The notes: generated by a model from the sequence alone, not told the origin. Counted from the first letter of the stretch, positions 36,423-46,859 are shown. The stretch: DNA of 64,000 nt from Ferrimonas balearica (GCF_019802055.1 NZ_JAHVHW010000004.1:1-64000); one strand, 5' to 3'. Numbers and translations: made by a program.

Positions 36423-37164
36423 TACGCTGACTCAGAGGGCCGCTCAATGCGGCCCTCGCACTCTCATCATCGGGGATCTGCACCTCTCCCCCAACCGCCC
36501 GGACATCACCCAGGCGTTTGCCCGATTCCTCGATAACGAGATCGATGGCGCAGACGCGCTCTATATCGTTGGTGACCTGTTCGAAGCCTGGATTGGCGAT
36601 GATGACCTGAGCGATTTCACCCTTGCTATTGCCGACAAGCTCAAGCAAGCCAGTGAACGGGTTCCCATCTACTTCTGCCATGGCAACCGGGACTTTCTGC
36701 TCGGCCCCCGGTTTGCGCAACGCTGTGGCATGGCGCTGCTGCCAGAGCCCGAGGTGCTGGAGCTCTATGGCGAAACCACGCTGATCCTCCATGGCGACAG
36801 TCTCTGTACCGAAGACCGCGAGTACCAGAAGTTCCGACGACTGAGAAACCGTCCCTGGTTCCGTATGCTGGTGCTCTCTCTGCCGCTCTCGTTACGTCAG
36901 GGATTGGCGCGTCGCGCCCGAGCCCGAAGCAAGATGCAGACTCAGATGAAGGACGCCCGGATCATGGACGTCAGCCCCAAAGCGGTGGAAGCGTTGATGG
37001 AGAAGTACGACGCCCGTCGACTGATCCACGGCCACACCCATCGGCCTGCCATCCATGACCTGCCGCAACGGCGTCAACGCCTGGTTGTCGGTGACTGGTA
37101 CACCCAGGACAGCGTTCTGGTGGTTACGCCAGAGGAATCGATGCTCTACAGCCGAGCCTTGTAG
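36412..37164 (+). CDS. lpxH: UDP-2,3-diacylglucosamine diphosphatase
   Basis: Hydrolyses UDP-2,3-diacylglucosamine to lipid X in lipid A synthesis, at the inner membrane face. The calcineurin-like fold shows all metal motifs: GDLHLS (about 21-26), [22 protein letters not shown] and HGHTH. The start is unusual: the only bacterial-type start in frame before GDLHLS is TTG at 36412 (or CTG at 36427); there is no ATG or GTG. A perfect 9-bp hairpin lies at codons 9-16. The length to GDLHLS is about 14 residues more than in E. coli LpxH, so the true start may be closer. Confidence 0.93.
   Translation: MKPDTLTQRAAQCGPRTLIIGDLHLSPNRPDITQAFARFLDNEIDGADALYIVGDLFEAWIGDDDLSDFTLAIADKLKQASERVPIYFCHGNRDFLLGPRFAQRCGMALLPEPEVLELYGETTLILHGDSLCTEDREYQKFRRLRNRPWFRMLVLSLPLSLRQGLARRARARSKMQTQMKDARIMDVSPKAVEALMEKYDARRLIHGHTHRPAIHDLPQRRQRLVVGDWYTQDSVLVVTPEESMLYSRAL
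36435..36457 (+). other. Perfect hairpin inside the 5' end of lpxH
   Basis: GAGGGCCGC-TCAAT-GCGGCCCTC, a 9-bp stem with a 5-nt loop, 13 bp past the ppiB stop. No T-tract follows. It could attenuate or stabilise the ppiB message, or modulate lpxH translation. Confidence 0.6.
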
Positions 37165-37884
37165 TCAGGCCGGGATCCCACTGTGAAACCGCAGCTGCGG
37201 GTCCGGGCTTTCAATCAGACGGGCTTCCGCCTGCCCCAAAGCCTCTACCCTTCCCACTATCGGCTCCTCACTGAAACACTGCGCCAGCGCCAGGTAGTCC
37301 TGATAGTGTCGCGCCTCTGAGCGCAGCAGCGAGTGGTAAAAGCTCGCCAGTTCATCATCAACGTAGGGGATAAGCGCCGCAAACCGCTCACAACTGCGGG
37401 CTTCGATATAGGCCCCAATGATCAGGCGGTCCACCAATGCACCCGGCTCCTCTCGCCGCGCAACCTCCAGCAAGCCATTGGCGTAGCGTGCCGCAGTGAC
37501 GGCATCGTAACGTATGCCTCGGGCATTCATGATCTCCAGCACCTGCTCGAAGTGATGCAGTTCCTCCCGCACCAGCAGGAACAGCTTCTCCACCATCTCA
37601 GACTTATCAGCCAACACCGGAGCGGCCGGCCGGTTGGCCAACAGCGTCTCGGGAGCCATCCGGCCAAAGGACACCGCTTCGTAGGGGGCGAGCCAGTCCC
37701 GCATCGCCTGCTCGGGCACTCGGTCATAACGGCGCATCAGCCGAACCGCGGCCTGTGCGGCCTTCAACTCACAGTTGCAGTGGTCAATCAACAGAATGTC
37801 GGGTGCCTGGATTGCTGCCTGTAACCAGGCTTCTGGCGTGGGGCAGTGGAGAAACTGAAGAATCGGCTCTAGCTGGGCGCTCAC
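37165..37884 (-). CDS. miaE: tRNA-(ms2io6A37) hydroxylase MiaE
   Basis: Di-iron monooxygenase that hydroxylates the isopentenyl group of ms2i6A37 in tRNA. The 239 residues contain ferritin-like iron motifs: EELHHFEQV (Glu-x-x-His) and SEARHYQDY, with bridging Glu residues in EARSCERF. The stop codon abuts the lpxH stop with no base between them, so transcripts collide. A TATAAT -10 element (37923-37928, minus) lies 40 bp upstream. Confidence 0.94.
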   Translation of the reverse strand: MSAQLEPILQFLHCPTPEAWLQAAIQAPDILLIDHCNCELKAAQAAVRLMRRYDRVPEQAMRDWLAPYEAVSFGRMAPETLLANRPAAPVLADKSEMVEKLFLLVREELHHFEQVLEIMNARGIRYDAVTAARYANGLLEVARREEPGALVDRLIIGAYIEARSCERFAALIPYVDDELASFYHSLLRSEARHYQDYLALAQCFSEEPIVGRVEALGQAEARLIESPDPQLRFHSGIPA

Positions 37885-38069
37885 GGGGACTCCTTTTCAC
37901 AGGTGAGGCGATGAAAAGCGCGATTATACCGAAGAATCAAACCGACAAAGGCTTGACTCCCCTTCAACATTAACCAATAACTAGAAAGCGAGCAGTAAGT
38001 GAGCAGTAGTTGTACCGTCTGAAGTGACTGACGAGATCGCACAGTGACGTATAGGGAAGGACTATAACT

Positions 38070-38669
38070 ATGATTCTCAATCATTTATGGGGTTTGTACG
38101 CCCACCCGAAACAGGAGTGGAAGACCATTGAGCGGAGCCATGAGGGCTTCTCCGCCAGTCTGATCCACATCATGATCATCGCGCTGATCCCGGCGATTTG
38201 TGGGTATTTTGCTACCGCACATATCGGCTGGAGTATCGGTGCCGGGGATCCCATCCGCCTGACTCAGGGCAGCGCCCTGAAGATCGCCGCCGCCATGTAC
38301 GTGGCCCTGATCGGTGGCGTGTTTGCTCTGGCTTATCTGGCCAACTGGATGGCTAAGACGTTCGGCGCCAAGCCGGATTTCTCCCAGGCGCTTGAGCTGG
38401 CCGCCTACACCGCGACTCCTCTGTTTATGGTGGGCTTTGCTGCCCTCTATCCGGAGTTGTGGTTCCTGATGGTGGCGGGCCTGGCCGGGGTCAGTTACTC
38501 GGTATACCTGCTCTATTCCGGTGTACCGATTCTGATGAACATCCCGGAGGAGCGAGGCTTCATCTATGCCAGCTCCCTGGTAACCTGCGGCCTGGTGCTG
38601 CTGGTCGCCATTATGGCCAGCTCCGTTATCCTGTGGAGCTACGGCTTCGGACCCGCCTATATGGGCTGA
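38070..38669 (+). CDS. Yip1-domain inner-membrane protein
   Basis: A 199-residue protein with about five membrane segments and the Yip1 (PF04893) pattern: a short N-terminal amphipathic stretch with HPKQEWKTIE, and a central AYTATPLFMVGFAALYPE segment. Bacterial members have no firmly established role. An AAGGA site 8 nt upstream supports ATG at 38070. Single-gene unit with two hairpins after the stop. Confidence 0.88.
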   Translation: MILNHLWGLYAHPKQEWKTIERSHEGFSASLIHIMIIALIPAICGYFATAHIGWSIGAGDPIRLTQGSALKIAAAMYVALIGGVFALAYLANWMAKTFGAKPDFSQALELAAYTATPLFMVGFAALYPELWFLMVAGLAGVSYSVYLLYSGVPILMNIPEERGFIYASSLVTCGLVLLVAIMASSVILWSYGFGPAYMG

Positions 38670-38689
38670 CCGAAAGCCCCGGTAAATAT

Positions 38690-38739
38690 CCACCTGCGTA
38701 GCAGGTGGCTTTGATTAGCCCCCTATCAGGGGGCTTTTT
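38690..38739 (+). terminator. Double hairpin terminator after the Yip1 gene
   Basis: First hairpin CCACCTGC-GTA-GCAGGTGG (38690-38708). The second, AGCCCCCT/AGGGGGCT (38717-38735), is followed by TTTTTATAT, a good intrinsic terminator. Confidence 0.88.
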
Positions 38740-38749
38740 ATATTCGGGG

Positions 38750-39160
38750 ATGCCACAGGCATGTGACTCTAGAGGCACCCTTACCCCCTGTTGCCGGGAG
38801 CGGCCCGGCGACCGCCAGAAGGGCTTACGCCCCTCTGGACTCTCCTTTGCCTCCGGCGCGACGAAAGCCCCTCGCTCCCTCTCCTTCCCATTTCAGCTCT
38901 GGCCAGACTCGCTTCCATGCTCGGCTGGCCACTCGGGCCTTCCCTGGCCCTCGGCATCATTCCCAGTCGCTCACGCTCGGCGCCGCGAGTCGGCGAAGGT
39001 GGACGGCTTTCGCCGTGAAAGACCTGCGGACAACATCAAGATGGATTCGATTTTTGGCTAATCTGCTTATCCGTTTCGGAGGTTATTTAACAATCTCGAC
39101 TCTACGGGCAAAACTCCGAATGAACGATCATCATTTTCATAGAAGGTGGTTTAAGACGCG
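38750..39160. other. Non-coding, GC-rich, hairpin-rich gap of unknown function
   Basis: No convincing gene lies here. Several frames stay open, but they give Arg/Pro/Ser-rich low-complexity proteins without ribosome sites. The 38790-39030 part is very C/G-rich and holds short hairpins such as CCAGAAGGG/CCCCTCTGG (38815-38840) and ACGGC-TTTC-GCCGT (39003-39016). The 39040-39160 part is AT-richer. The sequence style resembles a dispersed intergenic repeat or a decayed gene. Confidence 0.4.
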
Positions 39161-39164
39161 CAAT

Positions 39165-39192
39165 AAAAAACGCGCCTAACGGCGCGTTTTTT
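39165..39192. terminator. Terminator of purF (bidirectional)
   Basis: AAAAAACGCGCC-TAAC-GGCGCGTTTTTT perfect hairpin with six T on the minus strand. Confidence 0.94.
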
Positions 39193-39208
39193 GTTCCCAT
39201 GCTGACCA

Positions 39209-40723
39209 TCAGGGATGGCAGACATTGTGGATCTCAAGGTTGGTGCTCTGCTCCGAGTCACGCTGGATCTTAGCGTTGTCGTTGCGGGCAGCATTGAGGC
39301 GATCCAGATAGGACTGGTCCACGTCACCGGTCACATAGTGGCCGTTGAATACGGAGGTCTCAAAGTGCTGGATGCTCTCGTTGCCTTCACGCACCGCAGC
39401 CTCCAGATCGGCCAGGTCCTGGAAGATCAGGCCATCGGCGCCAATCAGTTCCCGGATCTCCTCCACATCACGACCATAGCCGATCAGCTCATTGGGGCTG
39501 GGCATGTCGATACCGTAGACGTTGGGGAAACGGATCTCCGGCGCCGCAGAAGCGAAGTAGACCTTATTGGCTCCGCTTTCGCGGGCCATATCGATGATCT
39601 GCTGAGAGGTGGTGCCCCGAACGATGGAGTCATCCACCAGCAGAACATTCTTGCCTTTGAACTCATCGCTGATCGGGTTGAGCTTGCGGCGAACCGACTT
39701 CTTACGCTCGCTCTGGCCCGGCATGATAAAGGTTCGACCGATGTAGCGGTTCTTTACGAAGCCCTGGCGGTAAGGCAGCTCCAGCTCATTGGCGATCTGC
39801 AGCGCGATATCGCAGGAGGTCTCCGGGATGGGGATCACCACGTCGATGTCATGGTCTTCCCACTCGCGGGCAATCTTGGCGCCGAGTTTGCGGCCCATAT
39901 TAACCCGGCTGGCGTAGACGGAGATCCCATCCAGCATGGAGTCGGGACGGGCGAAGTACACAAACTCGAAGATGCAGGGGGCGTACTGAGGCGCATCGGC
40001 GCACTGCTGAGTAAACAGCTGGCCTTGGTGGTCGATAAAGATCGCTTCACCGGGTGCCACATCCCGCATGCGGGTAAAGCCAACCGCATCCAGCGCCACG
40101 CTCTCAGAGGCCACCATGTACTCGGCGCCACGCTCAGTCTCTTTCTTACCCAGAACCAACGGGCGGATGCCGTTGGGATCCCGGAACGCCAGCAGGCCCT
40201 GGCCAATCACCAGAGCCACAGCGGCATAAGCGCCCTTTACCTGGCGATGCAGATTGCGTACGGCAGAGAAGATCTGGTCTGCGGTCAGTTGCTGGCCCGG
40301 GATCATCTGCAGCTCGTGAGCCAGCACATTCAGCATCAACTCGGAATCCGAGGTGGTGTTGATGTGACGGCGCATGCTGCGCATCGCGTCGGTCAGCTCA
40401 TCCGCATTGGTGAGGTTACCGTTGTGCGCGAGGGTGATCCCGAACGGGGAATTAACGTAGAAGGGCTGGGCTTCCGACGAGCTGGAGCTGCCGGCGGTGG
40501 GGTAACGCACGTGGCCGATGCCACTGGTGCCTTGGAGACGATGCATGTGCTTGATTTCAAACACGTCCTTCACCAGGCCATTGGCCTTACGAAGGCGGAA
40601 AGCGTCTCCGTCTACAGTCACAATCCCCGCAGCGTCCTGGCCGCGATGCTGCAGCACAGTCAGGGCATCATAGATGACCTGATTGACGGGAGAGTGACCG
40701 ACGATTCCGACGATACCACACAT
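39209..40723 (-). CDS. purF: Amidophosphoribosyltransferase
   Basis: First committed step of purine synthesis: PRPP and glutamine to phosphoribosylamine. The 504 residues begin with the N-terminal nucleophile Cys2 (MCGIVGIVG), followed by a class II glutaminase domain and a PRTase domain with the PRPP loop [14 protein letters not shown]. It follows cvpA by 50 bp. I see no clear PurR box (ACGCAAACGTTTNC-like) upstream of cvpA or purF. Confidence 0.98.
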   Translation of the reverse strand: MCGIVGIVGHSPVNQVIYDALTVLQHRGQDAAGIVTVDGDAFRLRKANGLVKDVFEIKHMHRLQGTSGIGHVRYPTAGSSSSSEAQPFYVNSPFGITLAHNGNLTNADELTDAMRSMRRHINTTSDSELMLNVLAHELQMIPGQQLTADQIFSAVRNLHRQVKGAYAAVALVIGQGLLAFRDPNGIRPLVLGKKETERGAEYMVASESVALDAVGFTRMRDVAPGEAIFIDHQGQLFTQQCADAPQYAPCIFEFVYFARPDSMLDGISVYASRVNMGRKLGAKIAREWEDHDIDVVIPIPETSCDIALQIANELELPYRQGFVKNRYIGRTFIMPGQSERKKSVRRKLNPISDEFKGKNVLLVDDSIVRGTTSQQIIDMARESGANKVYFASAAPEIRFPNVYGIDMPSPNELIGYGRDVEEIRELIGADGLIFQDLADLEAAVREGNESIQHFETSVFNGHYVTGDVDQSYLDRLNAARNDNAKIQRDSEQSTNLEIHNVCHP

Positions 40724-40773
40724 TATTGAGAGTCCTCACAAAGGTCGATGTTCTATTTTAGGGCTTGTTGTTA

Positions 40774-41256
40774 TTAGGTACGGAAGCTGGAGGATTGCTC
40801 CAGATAATCAAAAAACCATTGGATTACCACGCCAAACTCAGGGATCAGCACGGAATCCTTCCACCACACGGCGTCCGAGGCACCGGTAAAGGAATCAAGA
40901 AAAAACAGGACTGCGGCGACGATGAGCACGCCACGAATCGCGCCAAAGCAGACACCAAGAACCCGGTCTGTTCCCGACAGGCCTGTCTTGTCCACCAACT
41001 GGCCCACCAGGTAATTCACCAGAGCACCGAGTATCAGCGTACAGACGAAGAGGATGGCAATGGCGGCGCCTTTGCGCATCATGGGGTCGCTAAGCTGGGT
41101 CAGATAAACGGCCAGATCTTCATAGAAATGACTGGCTATGAAAAAGGCCGCCACCCAAACCACCAGGGACATGGCCTCGCGGGCAAAACCGCGGATAAGG
41201 CTGATCACGACCGAGAGGCCAATCACGGCCAGGATCGCGTAGTCAAACCACACCAT
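40774..41256 (-). CDS. cvpA: CvpA family inner-membrane protein
   Basis: Needed for colicin V production in E. coli; the general function is still unclear, with links to envelope stress. The 160-residue protein has four membrane segments, with the conserved [18 protein letters not shown] loop. ATG at 41256 corresponds to the E. coli start (MVW); a GTG at 41262 has the better spaced GGA element and may be used instead. Confidence 0.94.
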   Translation of the reverse strand: MVWFDYAILAVIGLSVVISLIRGFAREAMSLVVWVAAFFIASHFYEDLAVYLTQLSDPMMRKGAAIAILFVCTLILGALVNYLVGQLVDKTGLSGTDRVLGVCFGAIRGVLIVAAVLFFLDSFTGASDAVWWKDSVLIPEFGVVIQWFFDYLEQSSSFRT

Positions 41257-41365
41257 GGTCACAGGATATTCCTTCCAATGTTGTAATGCGCGGCGATCCT
41301 ACCAGAACCACCGCACTTTCTCACTACTCCCGCCACAGTGGCCCGCGCCCCTTTAAAAACGGCAA

Positions 41366-41390
41366 GAAAAAAGCCCGCATTGCGGGCTTT
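41366..41390 (-). terminator. Terminator overlapping the dedD stop codon
   Basis: AAAGCCCGCA/TGCGGGCTTT stem with a T-tract on the minus strand; the dedD TAA lies inside the first arm. It separates dedD from cvpA. Confidence 0.88.
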
Positions 41391-41961
41391 ACATCTGAAG
41401 GGGATCATACTGAACCAGCTGGCTCTGCAGACCAAGATCCTTGGCCAATCGACCCTGGATCGTCTTAAGCTTGTCACGGGAAACCTCGGGGCCGACGTAG
41501 ACCACCGTGAGCTCGCCGTTCACCGGCTTATTGGGGATGGTATAGGCCCGATAGCCCTTATCCCGCAGGTTGTTCACCAACCGGGCCACATTCCCCGCAT
41601 CCCGGAAGCTGCCAAGGCGAATCGCCCATCCTGCCTGCTGGGGCTGAGGCTCGGGTTGCGCCTTAGGCACGGACTTGGCCGGTTCGGCCTGAGTTTTCTC
41701 CGGGCCACGCTGAACCACAACCGCTTCCTGAGGAAGCTCATCCTCCACCAGTTCATCCACCTCACTGGGTTGATCCTGGGTGATCGGCTCAAACGCTTCA
41801 TCCGGTGCCACAGCCGTGGACACACTGGGGCGCAGAGGGATGGTGGCGAAGTGCTCCTCAACCGACGCTTTTTCGCCGTTCAGCAAGTCAGGAAGGAACA
41901 AAACTCCAAGCGCGGTCAGTACCACGATACCCACAATGCGATTTTGCAGCTGCTTGGCCAA
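41389..41961 (-). CDS. dedD: SPOR-domain cell division protein DedD
   Basis: Divisome protein that binds denuded septal peptidoglycan. The 190-residue protein has one N-terminal membrane segment (about residues 9-25), a Pro/Glu/Gln-rich periplasmic linker, and a C-terminal SPOR domain (WAIRLGSFRDAGNVARLV and the matching second half). Start is TTG at 41961: GAGGAG lies 6 nt upstream and the N-terminus MAKQLQNRIVG aligns with E. coli DedD. An in-frame TTG at 41982, inside folC, is less likely. Confidence 0.92.
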   Translation of the reverse strand: MAKQLQNRIVGIVVLTALGVLFLPDLLNGEKASVEEHFATIPLRPSVSTAVAPDEAFEPITQDQPSEVDELVEDELPQEAVVVQRGPEKTQAEPAKSVPKAQPEPQPQQAGWAIRLGSFRDAGNVARLVNNLRDKGYRAYTIPNKPVNGELTVVYVGPEVSRDKLKTIQGRLAKDLGLQSQLVQYDPLQM

Positions 41962-41963
41962 TG

Positions 41964-43214
41964 CTATCTCCTCGTCTGCCAATAGGACTTGGCTTGCGCA
42001 ACAGTGTAAAAGGAGCCAAAGACGATGACCAGATCCTCAGGCGCCGCATTGACGATCGCGGCTTCCAAAGCGTCCGCCACACTGTCGTAGCACAGCCCTT
42101 GTGGGAGGGACTGTGCGAGGCGCTCTGCCTCTGCGCCGCGCGGACCGCTCAGAGGTGCCAGGTACCAGTGATCGATGCTGGCTTTGATGGCGACCAAGGT
42201 CGCCTCAATGTCCTTGTCCTTCAACATGGCGCACACCCCGTGGACCCGAGGCTCAGGTTGCTGAGCCAGCCACTGTGCCAGGTGGCGCGCCGCATGGGGG
42301 TTGTGGGCCACATCCACCACCAGGCGAGGCTGGTCGCACAGAGGCTCCAATCGCCCTTCCACCCGGGTCTGGCGCAAACCTGCCTCAATGGCCTGTACCG
42401 ACAGCTCTGGCCAAAGCGCCTCAAGAGCCGCCAGAGCCGTTACGGCGTTATCCTGAGGGATATGGGGCAAAGGCAGGCCTTCGAGCTGCCACAGGGCGCC
42501 CCGGAAGCCCCACTCTGTCGTCGTAAACCGGCCATCAAAGTGATGGCCACGCTGCTGCAGAACCGCACCGATACGGTTCGCCTCCTCCTCAACCGTTACC
42601 GGCGGATTTGGCTCACCACAAATGGCGGGATGACCGCGACGGAAAATCCCGGACTTCTCCCGACCCACGCTTTCCCGGGTGTCCCCCAGGTATTCCTGGT
42701 GGTCCAGGTCGATGGAGGTGACAACGGCAAGGTCAGCATCGATCAGGTTGGTGGCGTCCAATCGTCCGCCCAGTCCGACTTCCAGCAACACCACATCCGG
42801 CTTATGGCGGGCAAACAGGTGAAGTGCACCCAGCGTGGAGTACTCGAAGAAGGTGAGTGAGGTGTCGCCCTGGGCTGCCGCAATGGCCTGGAATGCGTCG
42901 ACGTGCTCCGATTCGGGGCGCTCGGCACCGTTGATACGTACCCGCTCCGTGTAGCGCTCGATGTGGGGCGAACTGAATACCCCAACGGAGCGACCCGCGG
43001 CCATCAGAACCTGTTCCAGCAGCGCGCAGGTGGTGCCCTTGCCGTTGGTACCGGCAACGGTGATCACGGTGCTGTGGGGCAGCGTGTCCAGATGCAGCCG
43101 TTGAGCAACAGCGCGGACCCGGGTCAGGCCTAAATCGATTTCAGTGGGGTGCAGTGCGAGGATATGATCAAGCCACTCCGCAAGGGAGTGGCTTGTAAAG
43201 GGACGTTCGGTCAT
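41964..43214 (-). CDS. folC: Dihydrofolate synthase/folylpolyglutamate synthase
   Basis: Adds glutamate to dihydropteroate and to reduced folates. The 416-residue Mur-ligase-like enzyme has the P-loop [10 protein letters not shown] (about residues 53-62) and the [10 protein letters not shown] ligand loop. Its start overlaps the accD stop (ATGA), and the stop is 2 bp before the dedD start. Confidence 0.97.
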   Translation of the reverse strand: MTERPFTSHSLAEWLDHILALHPTEIDLGLTRVRAVAQRLHLDTLPHSTVITVAGTNGKGTTCALLEQVLMAAGRSVGVFSSPHIERYTERVRINGAERPESEHVDAFQAIAAAQGDTSLTFFEYSTLGALHLFARHKPDVVLLEVGLGGRLDATNLIDADLAVVTSIDLDHQEYLGDTRESVGREKSGIFRRGHPAICGEPNPPVTVEEEANRIGAVLQQRGHHFDGRFTTTEWGFRGALWQLEGLPLPHIPQDNAVTALAALEALWPELSVQAIEAGLRQTRVEGRLEPLCDQPRLVVDVAHNPHAARHLAQWLAQQPEPRVHGVCAMLKDKDIEATLVAIKASIDHWYLAPLSGPRGAEAERLAQSLPQGLCYDSVADALEAAIVNAAPEDLVIVFGSFYTVAQAKSYWQTRR

Positions 43215-44089
43215 GCGGTGGCGTCGACAACGACGACAGAGTCTTGATGGGTAAACTTCGCCAACAGACGAGCGATGGTGTCACGCATTTCGCGGCGATC
43301 GACGATCATGTCGATAGCGCCCTTCTCCAGCAGGAATTCACTGCGCTGGAACCCTTCCGGCAGCTTTTCACGCACGGTCTGTTCAATCACGCGGGGACCG
43401 GCGAAGCCGATCAATGCGTTGGGCTCACCGATGTTGACGTCGCCCAGCATCGCCAGACTGGCAGACACGCCACCCATGGTGGGGTCGGTCAGCACAGAGA
43501 TGAAGGGCAGGCCACGCTCACTCATGCGCGCCAGCGCCGCAGAGGTTTTGGCCATCTGCATCAGGGAGAACAAAGCCTCCTGCATGCGGGCGCCACCTGA
43601 AGCGGAGAAGCAGACCAGCGGCAGGTTTTTCTCGAGGCACACCTCAACCGCACGCACAAAGCGGGCACCCACTACGGACGCCATAGAGCCGCCCATGTAG
43701 GAGAACTCGAAGGAGCAAGCCACCACCGGCATGCCGTGCAGGGAGCCCTCCATCGCGATCAGGGCGTCTTTCTCACCGCTGACCTTCTCAGCCTGACTGA
43801 TGCGGTCTTTGTACTTTTTGCTGTCACGGAACTTCAGAATGTCCTGAGGCTCGAGCTCGGCACCCAGCTCACGAGTGCTGTCCGCGTCCAGGAAGCGGAG
43901 CAGGCGCTCACGGGCGCTGATGCGCATATGGTGGTCGCACTTGGGACACACTTCCAGGTTACGCTCAAGCTCTGCCCGATAGAGGATCTGGTCACACTTA
44001 CCGCACTTGCTCCACACCCCTTCCGGGACGCTACGGCGACGGTCGGAAACCGCTTTACTCTTCGGCAGGATCTTCTTTAACCAGCTCAT
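43211..44089 (-). CDS. accD: Acetyl-CoA carboxylase carboxyltransferase subunit beta
   Basis: Transfers CO2 from carboxybiotin to acetyl-CoA, with AccA. The 292 residues start with a four-Cys zinc ribbon (Cys29, Cys32, Cys48, Cys51) and continue with the crotonase-like carboxyltransferase fold ([27 protein letters not shown]). In E. coli dedA lies between truA and accD; it is absent here. Confidence 0.98.
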   Translation of the reverse strand: MSWLKKILPKSKAVSDRRRSVPEGVWSKCGKCDQILYRAELERNLEVCPKCDHHMRISARERLLRFLDADSTRELGAELEPQDILKFRDSKKYKDRISQAEKVSGEKDALIAMEGSLHGMPVVACSFEFSYMGGSMASVVGARFVRAVEVCLEKNLPLVCFSASGGARMQEALFSLMQMAKTSAALARMSERGLPFISVLTDPTMGGVSASLAMLGDVNIGEPNALIGFAGPRVIEQTVREKLPEGFQRSEFLLEKGAIDMIVDRREMRDTIARLLAKFTHQDSVVVVDATA

Positions 44090-44337
44090 TTACAGTCCTG
44101 TATCCATTTGGGCCATCTGGGGCCTATCTGTTTCGAACCGGCAGAGATATTGGGGGGAACGCCTGGGCTTCAGAGCGAAAGACCGTAACAGGCAGCCAAT
44201 ATGCCGGAATTGGAATGGCAAACATTAAACCACAAGGGGGTTTAGGGGGCTAACGAAAACTGGTCATACCCGGTGAACCCCCTCAATAGAGCGGCGAACA
44301 CCGGCGAAAACTCAAACTACGTATGGTTTTTGTGTTG

Positions 44338-45129
44338 TTAGAGCGGGTCGGGCAGAAACAGTGGGCCCGGTTCCGCTTTTGGCAGACCGAACTGTTCGGG
44401 ATAGTCCACTTCCACCAGGTACAACCCCTCGGCTTTGCCAGTGGCGGCTGCAAGGTTACGATCCTTACCCGCCAGCAACTCTGCGATCCACTCAACCGGT
44501 CGATTGCCCATCCCCACTTCCATCAATGAACCGGCAATGTTGCGCACCATATGGTGGACAAAGGCGTTGGCTTTGATGTCGATGATCACGTACTTGCCCT
44601 GACGGGTCACGCGCAGGTGATGGATGTTACGCCAGGGCGTCCGGGACTGACACTGAATCGCGCGGAACGCGCTGAAATCATTTTCACCCAGCAACAACTG
44701 GCCGGCCTCATGCATCAGGCGCTCATCCAGAGGGTGATGATAGTGGCTGACACCGTGACGAAGAATGCCGGGACGCAGACGATTGTTGTAGATGATGTAG
44801 CGATAACGTCGTGCGGTGGCGGAGAAGCGGGCATGGAACTCATCGCTCACCTCCTGGGCCCAGCGTACGGCGATGCCGTCCGGCAGGTTGGCGTTCAGCC
44901 CCAGGGTCCAGGCAGCAGGCCGGCGGTCAAACTGGGCGTCAAAGTGCACCACCTGACCGGTTGCGTGAACACCAGCGTCGGTGCGACCGGCACAAGCCAC
45001 TTCCACCGGATGGTTGGCCACCTTGGCGATGGCAGCCTCAAGGCGCTCCTGTACCCCGACCACTTCCCGCTGACGCTGCCAGCCGTAATAACTGTGACCG
45101 TCGTACTCAATGCCTAGTGCAATCCGCAT
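44338..45129 (-). CDS. truA: tRNA pseudouridine(38-40) synthase
   Basis: Makes pseudouridine at positions 38-40 of tRNA anticodon stems. The 263 residues have the catalytic Asp51 in [11 protein letters not shown] and the typical [17 protein letters not shown] start. It follows fimV across a bidirectional terminator, so it probably has its own promoter. Confidence 0.97.
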   Translation of the reverse strand: MRIALGIEYDGHSYYGWQRQREVVGVQERLEAAIAKVANHPVEVACAGRTDAGVHATGQVVHFDAQFDRRPAAWTLGLNANLPDGIAVRWAQEVSDEFHARFSATARRYRYIIYNNRLRPGILRHGVSHYHHPLDERLMHEAGQLLLGENDFSAFRAIQCQSRTPWRNIHHLRVTRQGKYVIIDIKANAFVHHMVRNIAGSLMEVGMGNRPVEWIAELLAGKDRNLAAATGKAEGLYLVEVDYPEQFGLPKAEPGPLFLPDPL

Positions 45130-45170
45130 ATTGCCCCCTGTGATGCTGTAGGGGGCGCATTATAGCGGTG

Positions 45171-45200
45171 AAAAAAAACGGTGGCCATCGCCACCGTTTT
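45171..45200. terminator. Bidirectional terminator after fimV
   Basis: AAAACGGTGGC-CATC-GCCACCGTTTT hairpin followed by a run of T on the minus strand. Confidence 0.93.
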
Positions 45201-45206
45201 CCTTTT

Positions 45207-46859
45207 TCAGAGCTGTTCCAACAAGCTGTTGGCTTCCGCCTTCTGTTGCTCGTTACCGTCGAAGGCCACCTCTTTGAGCAAGGCCTTCGCACTGTCGTGG
45301 TCATCGATCTCGATGTAAGCACGCGCCAGGTCCAGTTTGGCGTTGATGGCGCTCTCATCCTCAACCAACTCGCTCCCCAACGGCTCCCCTTCCATCTCAA
45401 AGCGGACGCCCGGGTACTCGACTTCGACCTCTCCTTCGCTCTCTTCGAGCAGTTTGTCGATGTCGATAAAGGGTTCCTCTTCTGCGGTCGGCTGAACCGG
45501 CGCGGGCTCGGCTTTCGCGACCGGTGCCGGAGTGGCCGCTTCCACCGACGGTGTGGGTTCGAGATCCTCAAAGTCGATATCGAAGTCCAGATCACGGCTG
45601 TCCCGGGTCTCAGGAGTCGGCTCCGGTTGCGCCGCTTCGGGAGATTCAGAAGTGGCTTCAGGTTCTGCAGCGGTTTGCGCCGGCTTATCCACCTCAGCCA
45701 GCAAGGCGTCCAGGTCGTCATCCATCATCAGGTGGCTGTCGAGATCAACCTCCTCGCGAGCGGATTCCTGCTCACGCAGCAGGTCACTGAGGGACTGACC
45801 CTCCTCTTCCATCTCCGGATCGAGTTGAACGGCGGCGGTGCTCACCTCCTCAAACTGAGGCGGCTCCAGGGTGCCATCGTTATGCTCTTCGTCCTGAACC
45901 ACCTCATCAGCAAAGACGGCATCGTCCTGCCCTGACACCAGTTCATCCCCTTGGGTTTCATTACGACGACGCAGCCAGGCAAACAGCGCCAACAGCAGCG
46001 CCAGAGCCGGTACCACGGCGGCCAGAGTCAGTAACCAGGGGTTGCTGGCCAGCCCTTGCCAGAAACTCGGGGGAGTGACCGTTTGCTCCGGTTCCGGCTC
46101 CGCCACCACCGGGCCGGACTGCACCGCTTCCGGCGCCATCTCAGGGCCATCGGACATCTGCTGCTCCAGCTGCTGGTTCAGCGTCTGCTGTTCATCCAGT
46201 GCCGTTTGCAGCAGGGCGATCTCATCATTGAGCGCATCCAGGCGACGCTTAAGTTGCTCGTTCTGCTCCAGCATGGTGGCCAGTTCTTCAACCGAAGTGG
46301 CCAGTTCGCTGCGCAGGAGTTGGATCTGCTCCCCCTCCCCGCTCTGCTCCGCCAACTGGGCGGTCAGACGGGTATTTTCCGCCTTCAGCTTATCCAGTTC
46401 CGCCTGTGATACGGCGGGCGCAGCCGGTTGACTCGGCTTGGCAGTTTCCGCCTTGGGCGCAGTCGTGCCAGGCTGCCACTGCTTGTCGTCCTGGCGAGCC
46501 TTTGCCCGGGCTTCGGACGCTGGCAGCGAGGCCATCACTTCGCGGGTGGGGATCCGGAGCATCTTGCCCCGCTCCAGGCTGTTGAAGTTGCTGGAGTTGA
46601 ACGCATGAGGGTTGGCCTGATAGATGGAAAGCATCACCTGATAGATGGTGATTCCCTCATCGGGACGAACCTCGTTGGCAATGCGCCAGAGCGTATCTGT
46701 GCGCTTGGTGGGGCCGTACTCCTGGATCGGCGTGTCGGCTTCCAGCCGAACCTGACCATTTGGCCCGGTGATCTTAAGAGGCTGGGCTGAGAGCCCACCA
46801 CTGACCAGCACGATGCTGGTCAGCGTCGCCAGGCCAAGGCCATGGATCCATGTTTTCAT
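45207..46859 (-). CDS. fimV: FimV/HubP-family polar protein
   Basis: Large membrane-spanning polar landmark or pilus-assembly protein. The 550 residues have a signal peptide (about 1-25), a LysM-like periplasmic domain with the FimV N-terminal pattern (about residues 45-110, TLWRIANEVRPDEGITIYQVMLSIY), a coiled coil (about 150-245), one membrane segment (about 275-300), a very acidic cytoplasmic region, and the C-terminal TPR-like FimV domain (LARAYIEIDDHDSAKALLKEV). It is shorter than the Pseudomonas FimV, mainly in the acidic region. It lies between asd and truA, as in Vibrio and Shewanella. Confidence 0.93.
   Translation of the reverse strand: MKTWIHGLGLATLTSIVLVSGGLSAQPLKITGPNGQVRLEADTPIQEYGPTKRTDTLWRIANEVRPDEGITIYQVMLSIYQANPHAFNSSNFNSLERGKMLRIPTREVMASLPASEARAKARQDDKQWQPGTTAPKAETAKPSQPAAPAVSQAELDKLKAENTRLTAQLAEQSGEGEQIQLLRSELATSVEELATMLEQNEQLKRRLDALNDEIALLQTALDEQQTLNQQLEQQMSDGPEMAPEAVQSGPVVAEPEPEQTVTPPSFWQGLASNPWLLTLAAVVPALALLLALFAWLRRRNETQGDELVSGQDDAVFADEVVQDEEHNDGTLEPPQFEEVSTAAVQLDPEMEEEGQSLSDLLREQESAREEVDLDSHLMMDDDLDALLAEVDKPAQTAAEPEATSESPEAAQPEPTPETRDSRDLDFDIDFEDLEPTPSVEAATPAPVAKAEPAPVQPTAEEEPFIDIDKLLEESEGEVEVEYPGVRFEMEGEPLGSELVEDESAINAKLDLARAYIEIDDHDSAKALLKEVAFDGNEQQKAEANSLLEQL

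Noticed and set aside
37988-38009. Short imperfect tandem repeat GAGCAGTA upstream of the Yip1 gene
   Set aside because: Only two imperfect copies; too little to call a regulatory or repeat element.
38705-39179. Overlapping open frames (75-138 codons) in the gap before purF
   Set aside because: Arg/Pro/Ser-rich, mutually overlapping, no ribosome sites and no recognisable fold; treated as non-coding.
39215-40729. A 504-codon open frame on the plus strand
   Set aside because: Antisense of purF, which has all catalytic motifs.
41256-41388. PurR box before cvpA-purF
   Set aside because: No ACGCAAACGTTTNC-like palindrome is seen in this region.
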